Shown one piece after another: positions 32,788-41,217 of a stretch of 64,000 nt of DNA (position 1 is its first letter; each line of letters begins with the position of its first letter). The notes under the pieces were generated by a model. The model had not been told where the DNA came from, did not search any database, and saw nothing but the letters and a program-made list of their open reading frames with translations. Position numbers and translations under genes: made by a program. The DNA comes from Enterococcus termitis (GTDB lineage: Bacteria > Bacillota > Bacilli > Lactobacillales > Enterococcaceae): NCBI RefSeq assembly GCF_001730305.1, contig NZ_MIJY01000003.1:1-64000 (forward strand). The letters run 5' to 3'.

Positions 32788-33885
32788 GTGGAGGTGTGTC
32801 CTATCGAACAGAGGAGCAACAAACAAGCGAATGCAAATAGTGGAATCGATTTGATAAAATATATAGCGGCGATTTTAGTGATTTGTTTTCATTGTGAGCG
32901 AGTATTTCAAGAACCTGAACTGAATTTTATATTTAAAAATGTACTATGTCGCATTGCAGTGCCTTATTTTTTGATTTCAACCAGCTATTTCGTTAGAAGA
33001 GGACAACAAAAATCTTCTGGCTATACGCAACGTTATGTAAAGTCATTATTAAAATCTTATTTATTTTGGAGCTTGATCTATTTACCAGTCGGTTTTTTAT
33101 GGATTCAGCAAAACTATTCACTTACCCCAATAACATATCCCGTTGCCTTATTCGCAGGATTTTTTTATACAGGCACTTATTATCATCTTTGGTATATTCC
33201 TGCGGCCATTTTCGCGATCATTGTAGTGCAGTGGTTAATAAAAAAAGTAGGCTATCCGATTCTTTTTGGAATTGCTGGATTGATGTATAGTTTTGGTTCA
33301 TTGGAAACGTATTATGCATATATCAAAAATGAACAAGTAAAGCATTTTTTTGATCAATATATCCGTATATTTATCACAACACGCAATGGTTTATTCTTCG
33401 CGTTGATATTTGTCGCAATGGGCTTCTTTATTTGGGATTATCGTGAAAAATTTGCAAGTTATCAAAAATACAGCGGAAAATTAGTTGTACTGGCAGCTTT
33501 GCTTTTACTGGGAGAAGGACTAGTCGTTTATAAAAACAGCGGCATTGATAAAAATTTTATGTTTAGTTTGATTCCGCTTGTCCTGGTACTTTTTTGGTGG
33601 AGTTTAACGATTGCTGTGAATAAAGCAGTTGATGTGCGGCGATTGAGAGAATTAGGGAAGTATTATTTCTTCCTACATCCTTTATGTATAGTGTGGGCGA
33701 AAAGCCTTATTAAGAGTTATGATTTTCTTAGTCATAGTTGGGTACAACTGGCGATTGTTCTTGTGATGACCCATATTTTAAGTTCGTTGATCATTTCGTT
33801 GATCGAGTATCCACCAACAGGTTATGTTGATGTGTGGCAGAGAATCAAATTTACTCGCTTTTCTTTACCCGTTTTAAATGAATAA
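32788..33885 (+). CDS. Acyltransferase-3 family membrane protein, VanT-membrane-domain-like
   Basis: A 365-aa integral membrane protein with about ten spans. N-terminal GIDLIKYIAAILVICFH with the conserved His, CRIAVPYFLISTSYF, YYHLWYIPAAI and TRNGLFFALIF match the acyltransferase-3 family and in particular the membrane half of VanT serine racemases of vanC/vanG-type enterococci. No racemase domain follows. GTG 32788 (AGAAGG and AGGAG upstream) is the listed start; GTG 32794 is possible. It may acylate a cell-wall or surface polymer, or move a small amino acid. It is monocistronic, with its own terminator. Confidence 0.75.
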   Translation: MEVCPIEQRSNKQANANSGIDLIKYIAAILVICFHCERVFQEPELNFIFKNVLCRIAVPYFLISTSYFVRRGQQKSSGYTQRYVKSLLKSYLFWSLIYLPVGFLWIQQNYSLTPITYPVALFAGFFYTGTYYHLWYIPAAIFAIIVVQWLIKKVGYPILFGIAGLMYSFGSLETYYAYIKNEQVKHFFDQYIRIFITTRNGLFFALIFVAMGFFIWDYREKFASYQKYSGKLVVLAALLLLGEGLVVYKNSGIDKNFMFSLIPLVLVLFWWSLTIAVNKAVDVRRLRELGKYYFFLHPLCIVWAKSLIKSYDFLSHSWVQLAIVLVMTHILSSLIISLIEYPPTGYVDVWQRIKFTRFSLPVLNE

Positions 33886-33886
33886 T

Positions 33887-33923
33887 AAGGACTGGGGCGG
33901 CCTAAAAGGCTGTCCCAGTCTTT
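33887..33923. terminator. Terminator between the acyltransferase gene and fabI
   Basis: AAGGACTGGGGCGGCC/TAAAA/GGCTGTCCCAGTCTTT forms a stable hairpin and serves the convergent genes. Confidence 0.88.
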
Positions 33924-33953
33924 AGTTTTGAAAAGATTAACCAGAATAAAAAA

Positions 33954-34706
33954 TTAAGTAAGGTGAACGCCTTTGTCGACATAAATAATATCGCCAACGA
34001 TTCCCGCTGCAAGTTCGCTCACTAAAAAGGCACATGTATTGCCGACTTCCTCGATCGTAACGCCAGCTTTATCTGGTGTACGGTCTTCTGAAAGTTTGAT
34101 CAGCTGATCGTAATCTTTTACACCTGTTACAGCTAATGTTTTGATCGCTCCTGCTGAGATTCCATTTACTCGAATTTTGTCTGCAGCAAACTCATACGCT
34201 AAATATTTAACTGCTGTTTCCAAAGAAGCTTTGGCGATTCCCATCATATTGTAATTAGGAATGGCTCTTTCCGAACCAAGATAAGTCATTGTAACGATCC
34301 CAGATCCAGGGTTTAACAACGGTTTTGCGTAGTGAGCAACAGCTAGAAGTGAATAACTGCTGATGTCTTGAGCCAACAAATAACCTGAACGGCTAATGTC
34401 ACTGACATTTCCGTCTAATTCTTCTTTGTTAGCGAAGGCGATAGCATGAACTAAACCATCGATTTTGTCATAGTTCTCTTGAATGGTTTGGAAGGCTTGG
34501 GCAATCGACTCGTCAGAAGCAACATCACATTCGACTAGTAAATCGGTGGGTTCAGCCAATTTCAATACTTGTTTTTTCATCCGTTCGTTTTGGTATGTAT
34601 AAATGATATCCGCGCCTTGTTCCTTTAGTGCTTTGGCACAGCCCCAGGCGATACTTCTTTTATTTGCTACACCCATTACGACGACTTTTTTATTTTTTAG
34701 AAACAT
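33954..34706 (-). CDS. fabI: Enoyl-[acyl-carrier-protein] reductase (NADH)
   Basis: A 250-aa short-chain dehydrogenase-type enoyl-ACP reductase, the last reduction step of type II fatty acid elongation and the target of triclosan. It has the FabI-type start KKVVVMGVANKRSIAWGCAKAL and the catalytic Tyr-x6-Lys in YNMMGIAK. NGISAGAIKTLA is the substrate-loop region. It diverges from fabF-fabZ, with 299 bases of regulatory DNA between them that carries FabT-like palindromes. AAAGGGG precedes the ATG. The same gene set (fabI, fabO, fabN) occurs in E. faecalis. Confidence 0.96.
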   Translation of the reverse strand: MFLKNKKVVVMGVANKRSIAWGCAKALKEQGADIIYTYQNERMKKQVLKLAEPTDLLVECDVASDESIAQAFQTIQENYDKIDGLVHAIAFANKEELDGNVSDISRSGYLLAQDISSYSLLAVAHYAKPLLNPGSGIVTMTYLGSERAIPNYNMMGIAKASLETAVKYLAYEFAADKIRVNGISAGAIKTLAVTGVKDYDQLIKLSEDRTPDKAGVTIEEVGNTCAFLVSELAAGIVGDIIYVDKGVHLT

Positions 34707-34738
34707 TTTGATTTTCCCCTTTATAATTATTTTAATAT

Positions 34739-34755
34739 GTGAAAAATGCTTTCAC
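34739..34755. promoter_or_regulatory. Inverted repeat upstream of fabI
   Basis: GTGAAA/AATGC/TTTCAC lies 33 bases before the fabI start. It resembles a degenerate cre or another operator; the CG core of cre is missing. Confidence 0.35.
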
Positions 34756-34791
34756 GACTTAATAAAATCGTAATAACTGATTTTATTTAAG

Positions 34792-34820
34792 TTGACGGAT
34801 AAAAAGACAACTGGTATTAT
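34792..34820 (+). promoter_or_regulatory. Promoter of fabF-fabZ
   Basis: TTGACG (34792-34797), 17 bp, then TATTAT (34815-34820). This predicts a leader of about 180 bases that contains a small hairpin (AGACAT/ATGTCT near 34871-34888) and both FabT-like boxes. Confidence 0.55.
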
Positions 34821-34907
34821 CTGTGTGAGAATGATAATATAATTCTCTAATTGATAATCACAACCAGACAGACATTTTATCGATGTCTGAATTATTAACT
34901 AAAATAC

Positions 34908-34986
34908 TTTGAAAGTCAAACTATTTTACTTAATTTTAAACAAAAAAGTATTGGTTAAGCAAGTTTTTTTTAATTTGAACATCAAA
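34908..34986. promoter_or_regulatory. Two FabT-like palindromes upstream of fabF
   Basis: TTTGA-AAG-TCAAA at 34908-34920 and TTTGA-ACA-TCAAA at 34974-34986 are two copies of the palindrome bound by FabT, the MarR-family repressor of fatty acid genes in Lactobacillales. A third partial site, TTGATAATCA, lies near 34849. Confidence 0.65.
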
Positions 34987-35005
34987 ATATCAGTGGAGGT
35001 GCAAG

Positions 35006-36244
35006 ATGAAACGCGTAGTGATAACAGGAATGGGAGCGGTGACTCCCATAGGCAATACAGTAAAAGAATATTGGCAAAATTTAGTTAATGGAAAATTAGG
35101 AATTGCCAAAATTACTAAGTTTGATTCCGAAGATACAGGGGTTGCTTTAGCTGGAGAAGTGAAGGACTTTGACCCAAGCGGTGTACTTGACCGTAAGGAA
35201 CAAAAACGAATGGACTTATTTTCACAATATGGATTGGTTGCTGCTTTAGAAGCTTGGGAAATGAGTGGCTTAACCTATGATTCGATTGATCCAAAACGTT
35301 TTGGTGTGATTGTCGGCAGTGGTATCGGTGGTATGACCACATTGCAGGATCAAGTCCGAGTAATGGACAAAAAAGGAGCGAAACGTGTAACACCATTTTT
35401 TGTTCCAATGGTCATTGCGAATATGGCATCAGGAAATATTTCTATCAAATTAGGTGCAAAAGGACCTTCTCAAACGATCGTAACAGCTTGTGCATCAGCG
35501 ACCAATGCGATCGGCGAAGCTTTTCGGACAATTAAATATGGTTTGGCGGATGTGATGATCACAGGTGGAACAGAAGCCACGATTTGTGAAATCGGTATTG
35601 CTGGTTTTGCGGCATTGAGTGCATTGAATACAACGGAGGATCCCAAACGTGCATCGATCCCCTTTGATAAAGAAAGACATGGCTTCGTTATGGGCGAAGG
35701 GGCAGGAATGTTGATGCTGGAAGAATTAGAGCATGCCAAGAAGCGTGGTGCTGAGATTTTAGGCGAAATCGTTGGCTATGGAAGTAATTGTGATGCAAGT
35801 CATATGACTGCGCCGCTGAAAGATGGTAGTGGTGCAGCTGATGCGATCGAGCTAGCTTTAGCAGAAGCGGCTATTGATGCGGATGCTGTTGGCTATATCA
35901 ACGCACATGGTACCTCCACACCAGCAAATGATGCAGCGGAAACCGCGGCTATCAAACGTGTTTTTGGTGATCGTGCATATGATATTCCAATTTCCAGCAC
36001 GAAGAGTATGACTGGGCATCTTTTGGGGGCAGCTGGCGGGATCGAAGCCATTGCCTGTGTGAAAACCTTACAAGAAGGTACCGCTCATCTAACTGCTGGC
36101 TATGAAACAGCTGATCCGGAGTGTGATCTGGATTATCTCACTAATGGTTCACGTGCGATCCAAGCTGAATATGCTATCAGCAATTCGTTTGGCTTCGGTG
36201 GACATAATGGCGTTATTTGTATGAAAAAATGGGAGGAAGAGTAA
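35006..36244 (+). CDS. fabF: Beta-ketoacyl-ACP synthase II (FabF/FabO)
   Basis: A 412-aa thiolase-fold condensing enzyme that adds malonyl-ACP to a growing acyl-ACP. The Cys-His-His triad is visible: Cys in VTACASATNA (about residue 163), His in INAHGTSTPAND and His in TKSMTGHLLGA. GGAGGTG precedes ATG 35006. It lies 2 bases before the dehydratase gene and opposite fabI. That arrangement matches the E. faecalis fabO-fabN pair, in which this enzyme elongates the cis-unsaturated intermediates. FabO versus FabF function cannot be decided from sequence reading. Predicted repression by FabT. Confidence 0.95.
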   Translation: MKRVVITGMGAVTPIGNTVKEYWQNLVNGKLGIAKITKFDSEDTGVALAGEVKDFDPSGVLDRKEQKRMDLFSQYGLVAALEAWEMSGLTYDSIDPKRFGVIVGSGIGGMTTLQDQVRVMDKKGAKRVTPFFVPMVIANMASGNISIKLGAKGPSQTIVTACASATNAIGEAFRTIKYGLADVMITGGTEATICEIGIAGFAALSALNTTEDPKRASIPFDKERHGFVMGEGAGMLMLEELEHAKKRGAEILGEIVGYGSNCDASHMTAPLKDGSGAADAIELALAEAAIDADAVGYINAHGTSTPANDAAETAAIKRVFGDRAYDIPISSTKSMTGHLLGAAGGIEAIACVKTLQEGTAHLTAGYETADPECDLDYLTNGSRAIQAEYAISNSFGFGGHNGVICMKKWEEE

Positions 36245-36246
36245 CA

Positions 36247-36681
36247 ATGACAAGACTAATGAATGCAACTGAAATTATGGAAATGATCCCAAATCGCTAC
36301 CCGATTTGTTTTATTGACTATGTGGATGAAATCATCCCGGAGAAGAAAATCATCGCAACGAAAAATGTAACGATCAATGAAGAATTTTTCCAAGGACATT
36401 TCCCGGGAAATCCGACAATGCCAGGCGTTTTGATCATCGAGGCGTTGGCACAGGTTGGTTCGATCCTAATTTTGAAGATGGAACAATTTCAAGGGGAAAC
36501 GGCGTATATCGGTGGCATCAACAAAGCGAAATTCCGTCAAAAAGTAGTACCTGGTGATGTATTGAAACTACATTTTGAAATCGTGAAAATCAGAGATTAC
36601 GTTGGTATCGGAAAAGCTACTGCATTTGTGGAAGATAAAAAAGTATGTGAATGTGAACTGACCTTTATCGTTGGAAGATAA
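36247..36681 (+). CDS. fabZ: 3-hydroxyacyl-ACP dehydratase (FabZ/FabN)
   Basis: A 144-aa hot-dog-fold dehydratase. The catalytic His is in QGHFPGNPTMPG (about residue 50) and the Glu in GVLIIEALAQ. IPNRYPICFIDYV is the family N-terminal block, with Cys in place of the usual Leu in RYPFLLID. ATG 36247 has GGGAGGAAGA upstream and lies 2 bases after fabF. An upstream in-frame start at 36217 would overlap fabF. In E. faecalis the protein at this place (FabN) also isomerises trans-2 to cis-3 decenoyl-ACP, so this copy is the likely source of unsaturated fatty acids. Confidence 0.94.
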   Translation: MTRLMNATEIMEMIPNRYPICFIDYVDEIIPEKKIIATKNVTINEEFFQGHFPGNPTMPGVLIIEALAQVGSILILKMEQFQGETAYIGGINKAKFRQKVVPGDVLKLHFEIVKIRDYVGIGKATAFVEDKKVCECELTFIVGR

Positions 36682-36780
36682 ATAGGTGGAATAGCGAGGT
36701 TGCTGCTACTTCCGTCGTTTATTCGCACTCTAAAGCGTAATAAACGGTGGCTAAAAATCAGGATCTTCGGCAATTTCGCA

Positions 36781-36829
36781 AAAATCGAGCAATACAAAAA
36801 GCGTATTGTTCGATTTTTGTATTGCTCGA
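36781..36829. terminator. Overlapping alternative hairpins between fabZ and pucR
   Basis: AAAATCGAGCAATAC pairs with GTATTGTTCGATTTT. The same left arm, TCGAGCAATACAAAAA (36785-36800), is also a perfect 16-bp match to TTTTTGTATTGCTCGA (36814-36829). The two hairpins exclude each other. A T-run (36834-36839) follows, so it probably ends the fab transcript and also the convergent pucR. Confidence 0.75.
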
Positions 36830-36855
36830 ACCTAATCGACTTTTTTGTTCCAACC

Positions 36856-38532
36856 TCATTGATGCAGATCATATAATTTTAAGGCTAATTGTAAGGCAAA
36901 GGTATTTTTTTCCTGCTCTAAATCCACGGGCAGTAAGCTTTTGATCTTGTCGATCCGATATAAAAGCGTATTGCGGTGGATAAACAGCGCTCTAGAGGTT
37001 GTTGCAACATTTAAATGATGAGCTAAATAGGCTTTTAAGGTTGGTGTGAAGCTAGTATTATTTTTTTGATCATAGGCCAACAACGGATTTAAATAATGCG
37101 CATAAAAGGCTTTTCCTTGCTCCTTCGAAATGGAATCAACCAAAAAAGAGTCAAAATAGAAATCATTGAAAAAATAAATTTTCTCTTCTTTTTCGTCATC
37201 CTCAAGTAAGTGGATGACTTTTTTTGCTTCTTCAAAGCTTCTAGAGAGTTCTAAAATCGGCAAGGTAGAACCAATGGTACAAAAAATCTCGCGATCCATT
37301 TTTCCTGATTGTTCTAAATACATGCGAATCCGCTCAGCGGTGTCAGATACTTCATTGTGCGTTTTAACTGTACTTAGAGTAGGCGTGGTTCCCAAAAGCA
37401 TGACCAATTGATTTTTACGGCTAAATACATGCAAATGCGGGAAACGGTTGGCTATATAAGTGGTTAAAGAAGACAGCATACTTTTCATCAAGCGGTCTTC
37501 TATTTGTTTTTTCTGCATCAATGAAGTGGATTCATTACCAGTCGTTTGAATAGAAAAAATCAAGACCGTATAGTTTAGAGCGGGATCGATCGTTGTATCG
37601 TAAGCAGCCAAAGTGGTTAAATCTTTGATTTGGCCTGATAATAGCTGATCAAAAAAATCTCTGCGAATGCGATTTTCAGTTCGCTCGATTTCAAATAGAC
37701 GCATTTGTTCAAGCGCAAAAGCCATCGAACCATTTTCCAATGCAACATAATCAAGATCAGTCAAAGACTGCTCGATTTGACAGACAAGTATAAAACCATA
37801 GTGAATCGTATCGAAATAAACTGGCATGATTACGCAAGGATATTCTACTTCGTTGAAAAGCAGCGATCGAGTGATCGGTTTTTGGATACGTTCAAAATTT
37901 GTTGGTAGATCAGTGAATATTTCGATTGGAAATAAGAAAGTATCACCGACTTTTTTGAGAATATCTGTTATTGCTGTCTGTTTTTGGTCACTGACTGTGA
38001 TGACTGCCCAATTCGTATCGACTAAAATGATTGGATTGTGAACCATTTGTGCTAAGCCAGCGGCGATTTTTTTCATCCCGCCGCCATGTAATGAAATCTC
38101 AAAAAATTGCGAATGGATCTCTAAAGAAGCCTGATTCAATTCATTTACGTGCCCTGAAATTTCCGCCATAACAATATTCATGATTTTTGAAAAAGCAATT
38201 CCATAGGGGATTTCAATGATCGGAAGTGAAAGAGTTTCGGCTAATTGCCGCATTGATTCAGGAATTTCTTTTAAATAAATATGTGGTTTAATACAGATCG
38301 CAGAACAGTTTATTTCTTTAAAACGCTGAATGAATTTTTGCTGGACCTCTGGATTTTCACTAAAAAAGTAACCTGAGGTAATCAACAATTCCCCAGCAGA
38401 CAACCAGTCCGAAGCATCTGGATTATCTAAAATATTCACACCAGTAATTTCATTTTCTAGGCCGCCTTTTCCAGCGACTAGATTAAATGCTTTAAATTGA
38501 GGGAGTTGTAAAAAGCTTTTGACGGTTAACAT
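36856..38532 (-). CDS. PucR family transcriptional regulator
   Basis: A 558-aa regulator of the PucR/CdaR type. The N-terminal PucR sensor domain (about 5-125; TGVNILDNPDASDWL, ELLITSGYFF) is followed by a middle GAF/GGDEF-like region and a C-terminal helix-turn-helix (HTH_30; SRALFIHRNTLLYRIDKI). B. subtilis PucR controls purine catabolism in response to allantoin-type compounds. The start is ATG 38532 with AGGTG upstream. It is transcribed away from the DUF2877-FdrA-DUF1116-permease-deaminase operon and so is its likely regulator, acting in the 154-base gap between them. Confidence 0.9.
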   Translation of the reverse strand: MLTVKSFLQLPQFKAFNLVAGKGGLENEITGVNILDNPDASDWLSAGELLITSGYFFSENPEVQQKFIQRFKEINCSAICIKPHIYLKEIPESMRQLAETLSLPIIEIPYGIAFSKIMNIVMAEISGHVNELNQASLEIHSQFFEISLHGGGMKKIAAGLAQMVHNPIILVDTNWAVITVSDQKQTAITDILKKVGDTFLFPIEIFTDLPTNFERIQKPITRSLLFNEVEYPCVIMPVYFDTIHYGFILVCQIEQSLTDLDYVALENGSMAFALEQMRLFEIERTENRIRRDFFDQLLSGQIKDLTTLAAYDTTIDPALNYTVLIFSIQTTGNESTSLMQKKQIEDRLMKSMLSSLTTYIANRFPHLHVFSRKNQLVMLLGTTPTLSTVKTHNEVSDTAERIRMYLEQSGKMDREIFCTIGSTLPILELSRSFEEAKKVIHLLEDDEKEEKIYFFNDFYFDSFLVDSISKEQGKAFYAHYLNPLLAYDQKNNTSFTPTLKAYLAHHLNVATTSRALFIHRNTLLYRIDKIKSLLPVDLEQEKNTFALQLALKLYDLHQ

Positions 38533-38686
38533 GAGGACACCTACTTTCAATAATCAGGAGTAATTAATCTAACTATACGGTAATTGGTTAAAGTATACAA
38601 CTTAAAGCGCTGATATTCAGATAGTTTGCCTGTTTTTGAAAAGGCTTTCTTGGTGTAAATTTAATCTTGTAAAGGAGGTGCCGGGC

Positions 38687-39580
38687 ATGAAGTCGTATCA
38701 AAGCCTATCTGGTGCTCAAAACTTCTTAGTAGAAATTCAAGAAAATCAATGGAGTGGTGAAGTTCACAGTACTTTTGAACGAACAATCAATCTTGTTGAT
38801 GGCTCTGGTACATTGTATACAATTGCCGCTGCAGAGCTTGATGATGCCCCTAATACAATTCGAGTGGCTGGCTTTTTTAAAGAGCACATACATTTACCGT
38901 TAAAAACACCAGCCTTTGTACAAAATAACCAGTTAATGTTTGAAGGAGTGGCAAGTATTGCAGTTAATGAAGCGAGAAAGTGGCAGTATCCTCAAATCAA
39001 ATTTCCAGCAAAAGAAGCGTATGAACAGGTGCTTGTTCGTAGTCAACAGGTACAAAACTGGTTGGAAGAACGTGAAATAAAGGGCGGCTATCTTTTGAAC
39101 GACAGACAAGCGACGACATATGAAAAGATGATGCATACGATGCTATGGAAGGAGTCGACTATTTTATTAGAATATTTGAAAAACAAACAGCCCTTTCAAG
39201 CTATGACACAACTGAATCGAGTGATCGGGCTGGGGCCAGGCTTAACGCCATCAGGAGATGATTTTTTAGTTGGTTTAGCACTTATTTTTACCACTGTTGA
39301 GTATCCCTATCACTCATTGCAGCAATGGTTGGTTAATTGTCGTAAGACAATTAAACGTCGAACAAATGCTATCAGCTTTTCAACATTGGATTGGGCAATC
39401 AAAGGTGCAGCGCGTGAGCGGATAGGTGAATTTTTAAACGAATTGTTTTATGGAGAGCATGATGCGCTGCTAAAGCAAAAAATGTTGGCGGTATTAGCGA
39501 TTGGCTCCAGCTCTGGAGGGGATATATTAGCCGGAATACTTGCTGGAATAGCATTGACGATGACATTGTTAGAAATTTAG
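38687..39580 (+). CDS. DUF2877 family protein (AllH-type, oxamate carbamoyltransferase subunit)
   Basis: A 297-aa DUF2877 protein. GLGPGLTPSGDDFLVG (about residues 180-195) is the family signature. In E. coli the homologue (YlbF/AllH) works with FdrA/AllF and YlbE/AllG in oxamate carbamoyltransferase activity during anaerobic allantoin use. Here the three families are encoded in a row. ATG 38687 follows AAAGGAGGTG; an upstream in-frame start at 38636 has no RBS. First gene of the catabolic operon opposite pucR. Its exact chemical role is not known to me. Confidence 0.85.
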   Translation: MKSYQSLSGAQNFLVEIQENQWSGEVHSTFERTINLVDGSGTLYTIAAAELDDAPNTIRVAGFFKEHIHLPLKTPAFVQNNQLMFEGVASIAVNEARKWQYPQIKFPAKEAYEQVLVRSQQVQNWLEEREIKGGYLLNDRQATTYEKMMHTMLWKESTILLEYLKNKQPFQAMTQLNRVIGLGPGLTPSGDDFLVGLALIFTTVEYPYHSLQQWLVNCRKTIKRRTNAISFSTLDWAIKGAARERIGEFLNELFYGEHDALLKQKMLAVLAIGSSSGGDILAGILAGIALTMTLLEI

Positions 39581-39663
39581 TTAGCCAACGAGAACTGATG
39601 CTTAGTAGTGTAAAGATATAACACAATCGAATCATGTTACTTTTAATTAGAGGAGGAATTTTT

Positions 39664-41217
39664 ATGTCAATCAGTATTAAGATACAACCGAATACGTACA
39701 TTGATTCTGTATCGCTGATGGCTTTATCTACAAGAGCCAATCAATTAGATGGTGTGGATCAGGCGATTATTGCAATGGCCACTGAGATGAATAAAGAAGT
39801 GATGAAAAACGTCGGCTTGTATACAGATGAGATCGATCAAGCTCAGACAAGTGATTTGGTGATTGCGGTCGATGCAGGTCAGTCAATGGATTCAGCCGAT
39901 TTAATTAGAGAAATCGAGCTGCTGATGACAGAAAAAAAAGAGAAAAACACGAGTCAATCCGTTGAACGCTATACAACGATCGAGACAGCCAAGAAAGCGA
40001 TACCCGAAGCAAATTTAGCAGTTATTTCAGTGAACGGTCAATATGCTGCTAGAGAAGCGAGAAAAGCGTTGGCTAATGATTTACACGTTATGATGTTTAG
40101 TGACAATGTAAGTGTAGAAGAAGAGATTCAACTAAAAGAGTTAGCGCATGAAAAAGGACTGCTGCTGATGGGGCCCGATTGTGGTACTGCGATCATTAAC
40201 AATGTTGGTCTTTGTTTTGCGAATAAGGTAAGAAAAGGAAGTATAGGTATCGTAGGTGCTTCAGGGACTGGCAGTCAGGAAATCAGTGTGCGGATTCATG
40301 AATTTGGAGAAGGTGTCTCACAATTGATTGGAACTGGCGGACGCGATCTAAGTGAAGCGGTCGGCGGTCGAATGATGCTGGATGCGATCGATGCGTTAGA
40401 AGAAGATTCTGACACAAAAGTGATCGTATTGATTTCTAAACCACCAGCAAAAAACGTGGAAGAAAAAATTCTTGCACGTGTTAGACAAGCGAACAAGCCA
40501 GTCGTGATTTGGTTTATTGGCAGTGATTCTCGTCCAAATGAAAATGGGATCTATTTTGAAAAAATGTCCAAAGCAGCAGCACTTCGAGCAGTAACGCTTG
40601 CCGGAATCAATGCAGATCAATTGGATAGTCATCCGCTCAACGTACCATTAATCGATGAAATTCGTGAAAAACTAAATCCAGAGCAGCGCTATATCCGCGG
40701 TTTATTCACTGGAGGCACACTTTGCGATGAGGCAATGTATACAGCCAAAGAACGTTTTTCTGATGTATACAGCAATATAGCGACTGATGAAGAACATATT
40801 CTTCATTTTGGAGAACAAAGCCGTGCTCATACCTTTATCGATTTTGGTGCTGATGAATTTACCAACGGCAAACCACATCCAATGATCGATCCTTCGAATC
40901 GAATTGCTCGTTTTGTTGAAGAAGCAGCTGATCCAACTGTAGGTGTGATCGTAATGGATTTTGTCTTAGGCTATGGTTCGCATCCTGATCCGGTTGGGGT
41001 AATGGTTCCGTATATGAAAGAGGCAAAAGAAAAAGCGGCCAAAGAAGGTCGTCATTTGGAAATCATCGGCTATGTTTTAGGAACTGATTTGGATAAACAA
41101 GATATCAATGAACAAGTTGAAAAATTAACAGCCATTGGCGCAACCTATGCCAGCAGTAGTCAAAATGCTGGTCTATTAGCAAGAGAATTTGTAGTAAAAG
41201 GAGTGACAGAACAATGA
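39664..41217 (+). CDS. fdrA: FdrA family protein (acyl-CoA-synthetase-like; AllF-type)
   Basis: A 517-aa protein of the FdrA family, related to succinyl-CoA synthetase alpha/beta-type folds. The CoA-ligase-like motif GIVGASGTGSQEIS is at about 200, and LLMGPDCGTAIINNVGL and the flavodoxin-like GTGGRDLSEAVGG precede a C-terminal ligase-CoA-like half (FTGGTLCDEAM, VIVMDFVLGYGSHPDP). GAGGAGG precedes ATG 39664. Its stop overlaps the DUF1116 start by four bases (ATGA), so the two are made together. With DUF1116 and DUF2877 it should form the carbamoyltransferase complex that makes carbamoyl phosphate. The matching carbamate kinase (AllK) is not in the window. Confidence 0.9.
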   Translation: MSISIKIQPNTYIDSVSLMALSTRANQLDGVDQAIIAMATEMNKEVMKNVGLYTDEIDQAQTSDLVIAVDAGQSMDSADLIREIELLMTEKKEKNTSQSVERYTTIETAKKAIPEANLAVISVNGQYAAREARKALANDLHVMMFSDNVSVEEEIQLKELAHEKGLLLMGPDCGTAIINNVGLCFANKVRKGSIGIVGASGTGSQEISVRIHEFGEGVSQLIGTGGRDLSEAVGGRMMLDAIDALEEDSDTKVIVLISKPPAKNVEEKILARVRQANKPVVIWFIGSDSRPNENGIYFEKMSKAAALRAVTLAGINADQLDSHPLNVPLIDEIREKLNPEQRYIRGLFTGGTLCDEAMYTAKERFSDVYSNIATDEEHILHFGEQSRAHTFIDFGADEFTNGKPHPMIDPSNRIARFVEEAADPTVGVIVMDFVLGYGSHPDPVGVMVPYMKEAKEKAAKEGRHLEIIGYVLGTDLDKQDINEQVEKLTAIGATYASSSQNAGLLAREFVVKGVTEQ

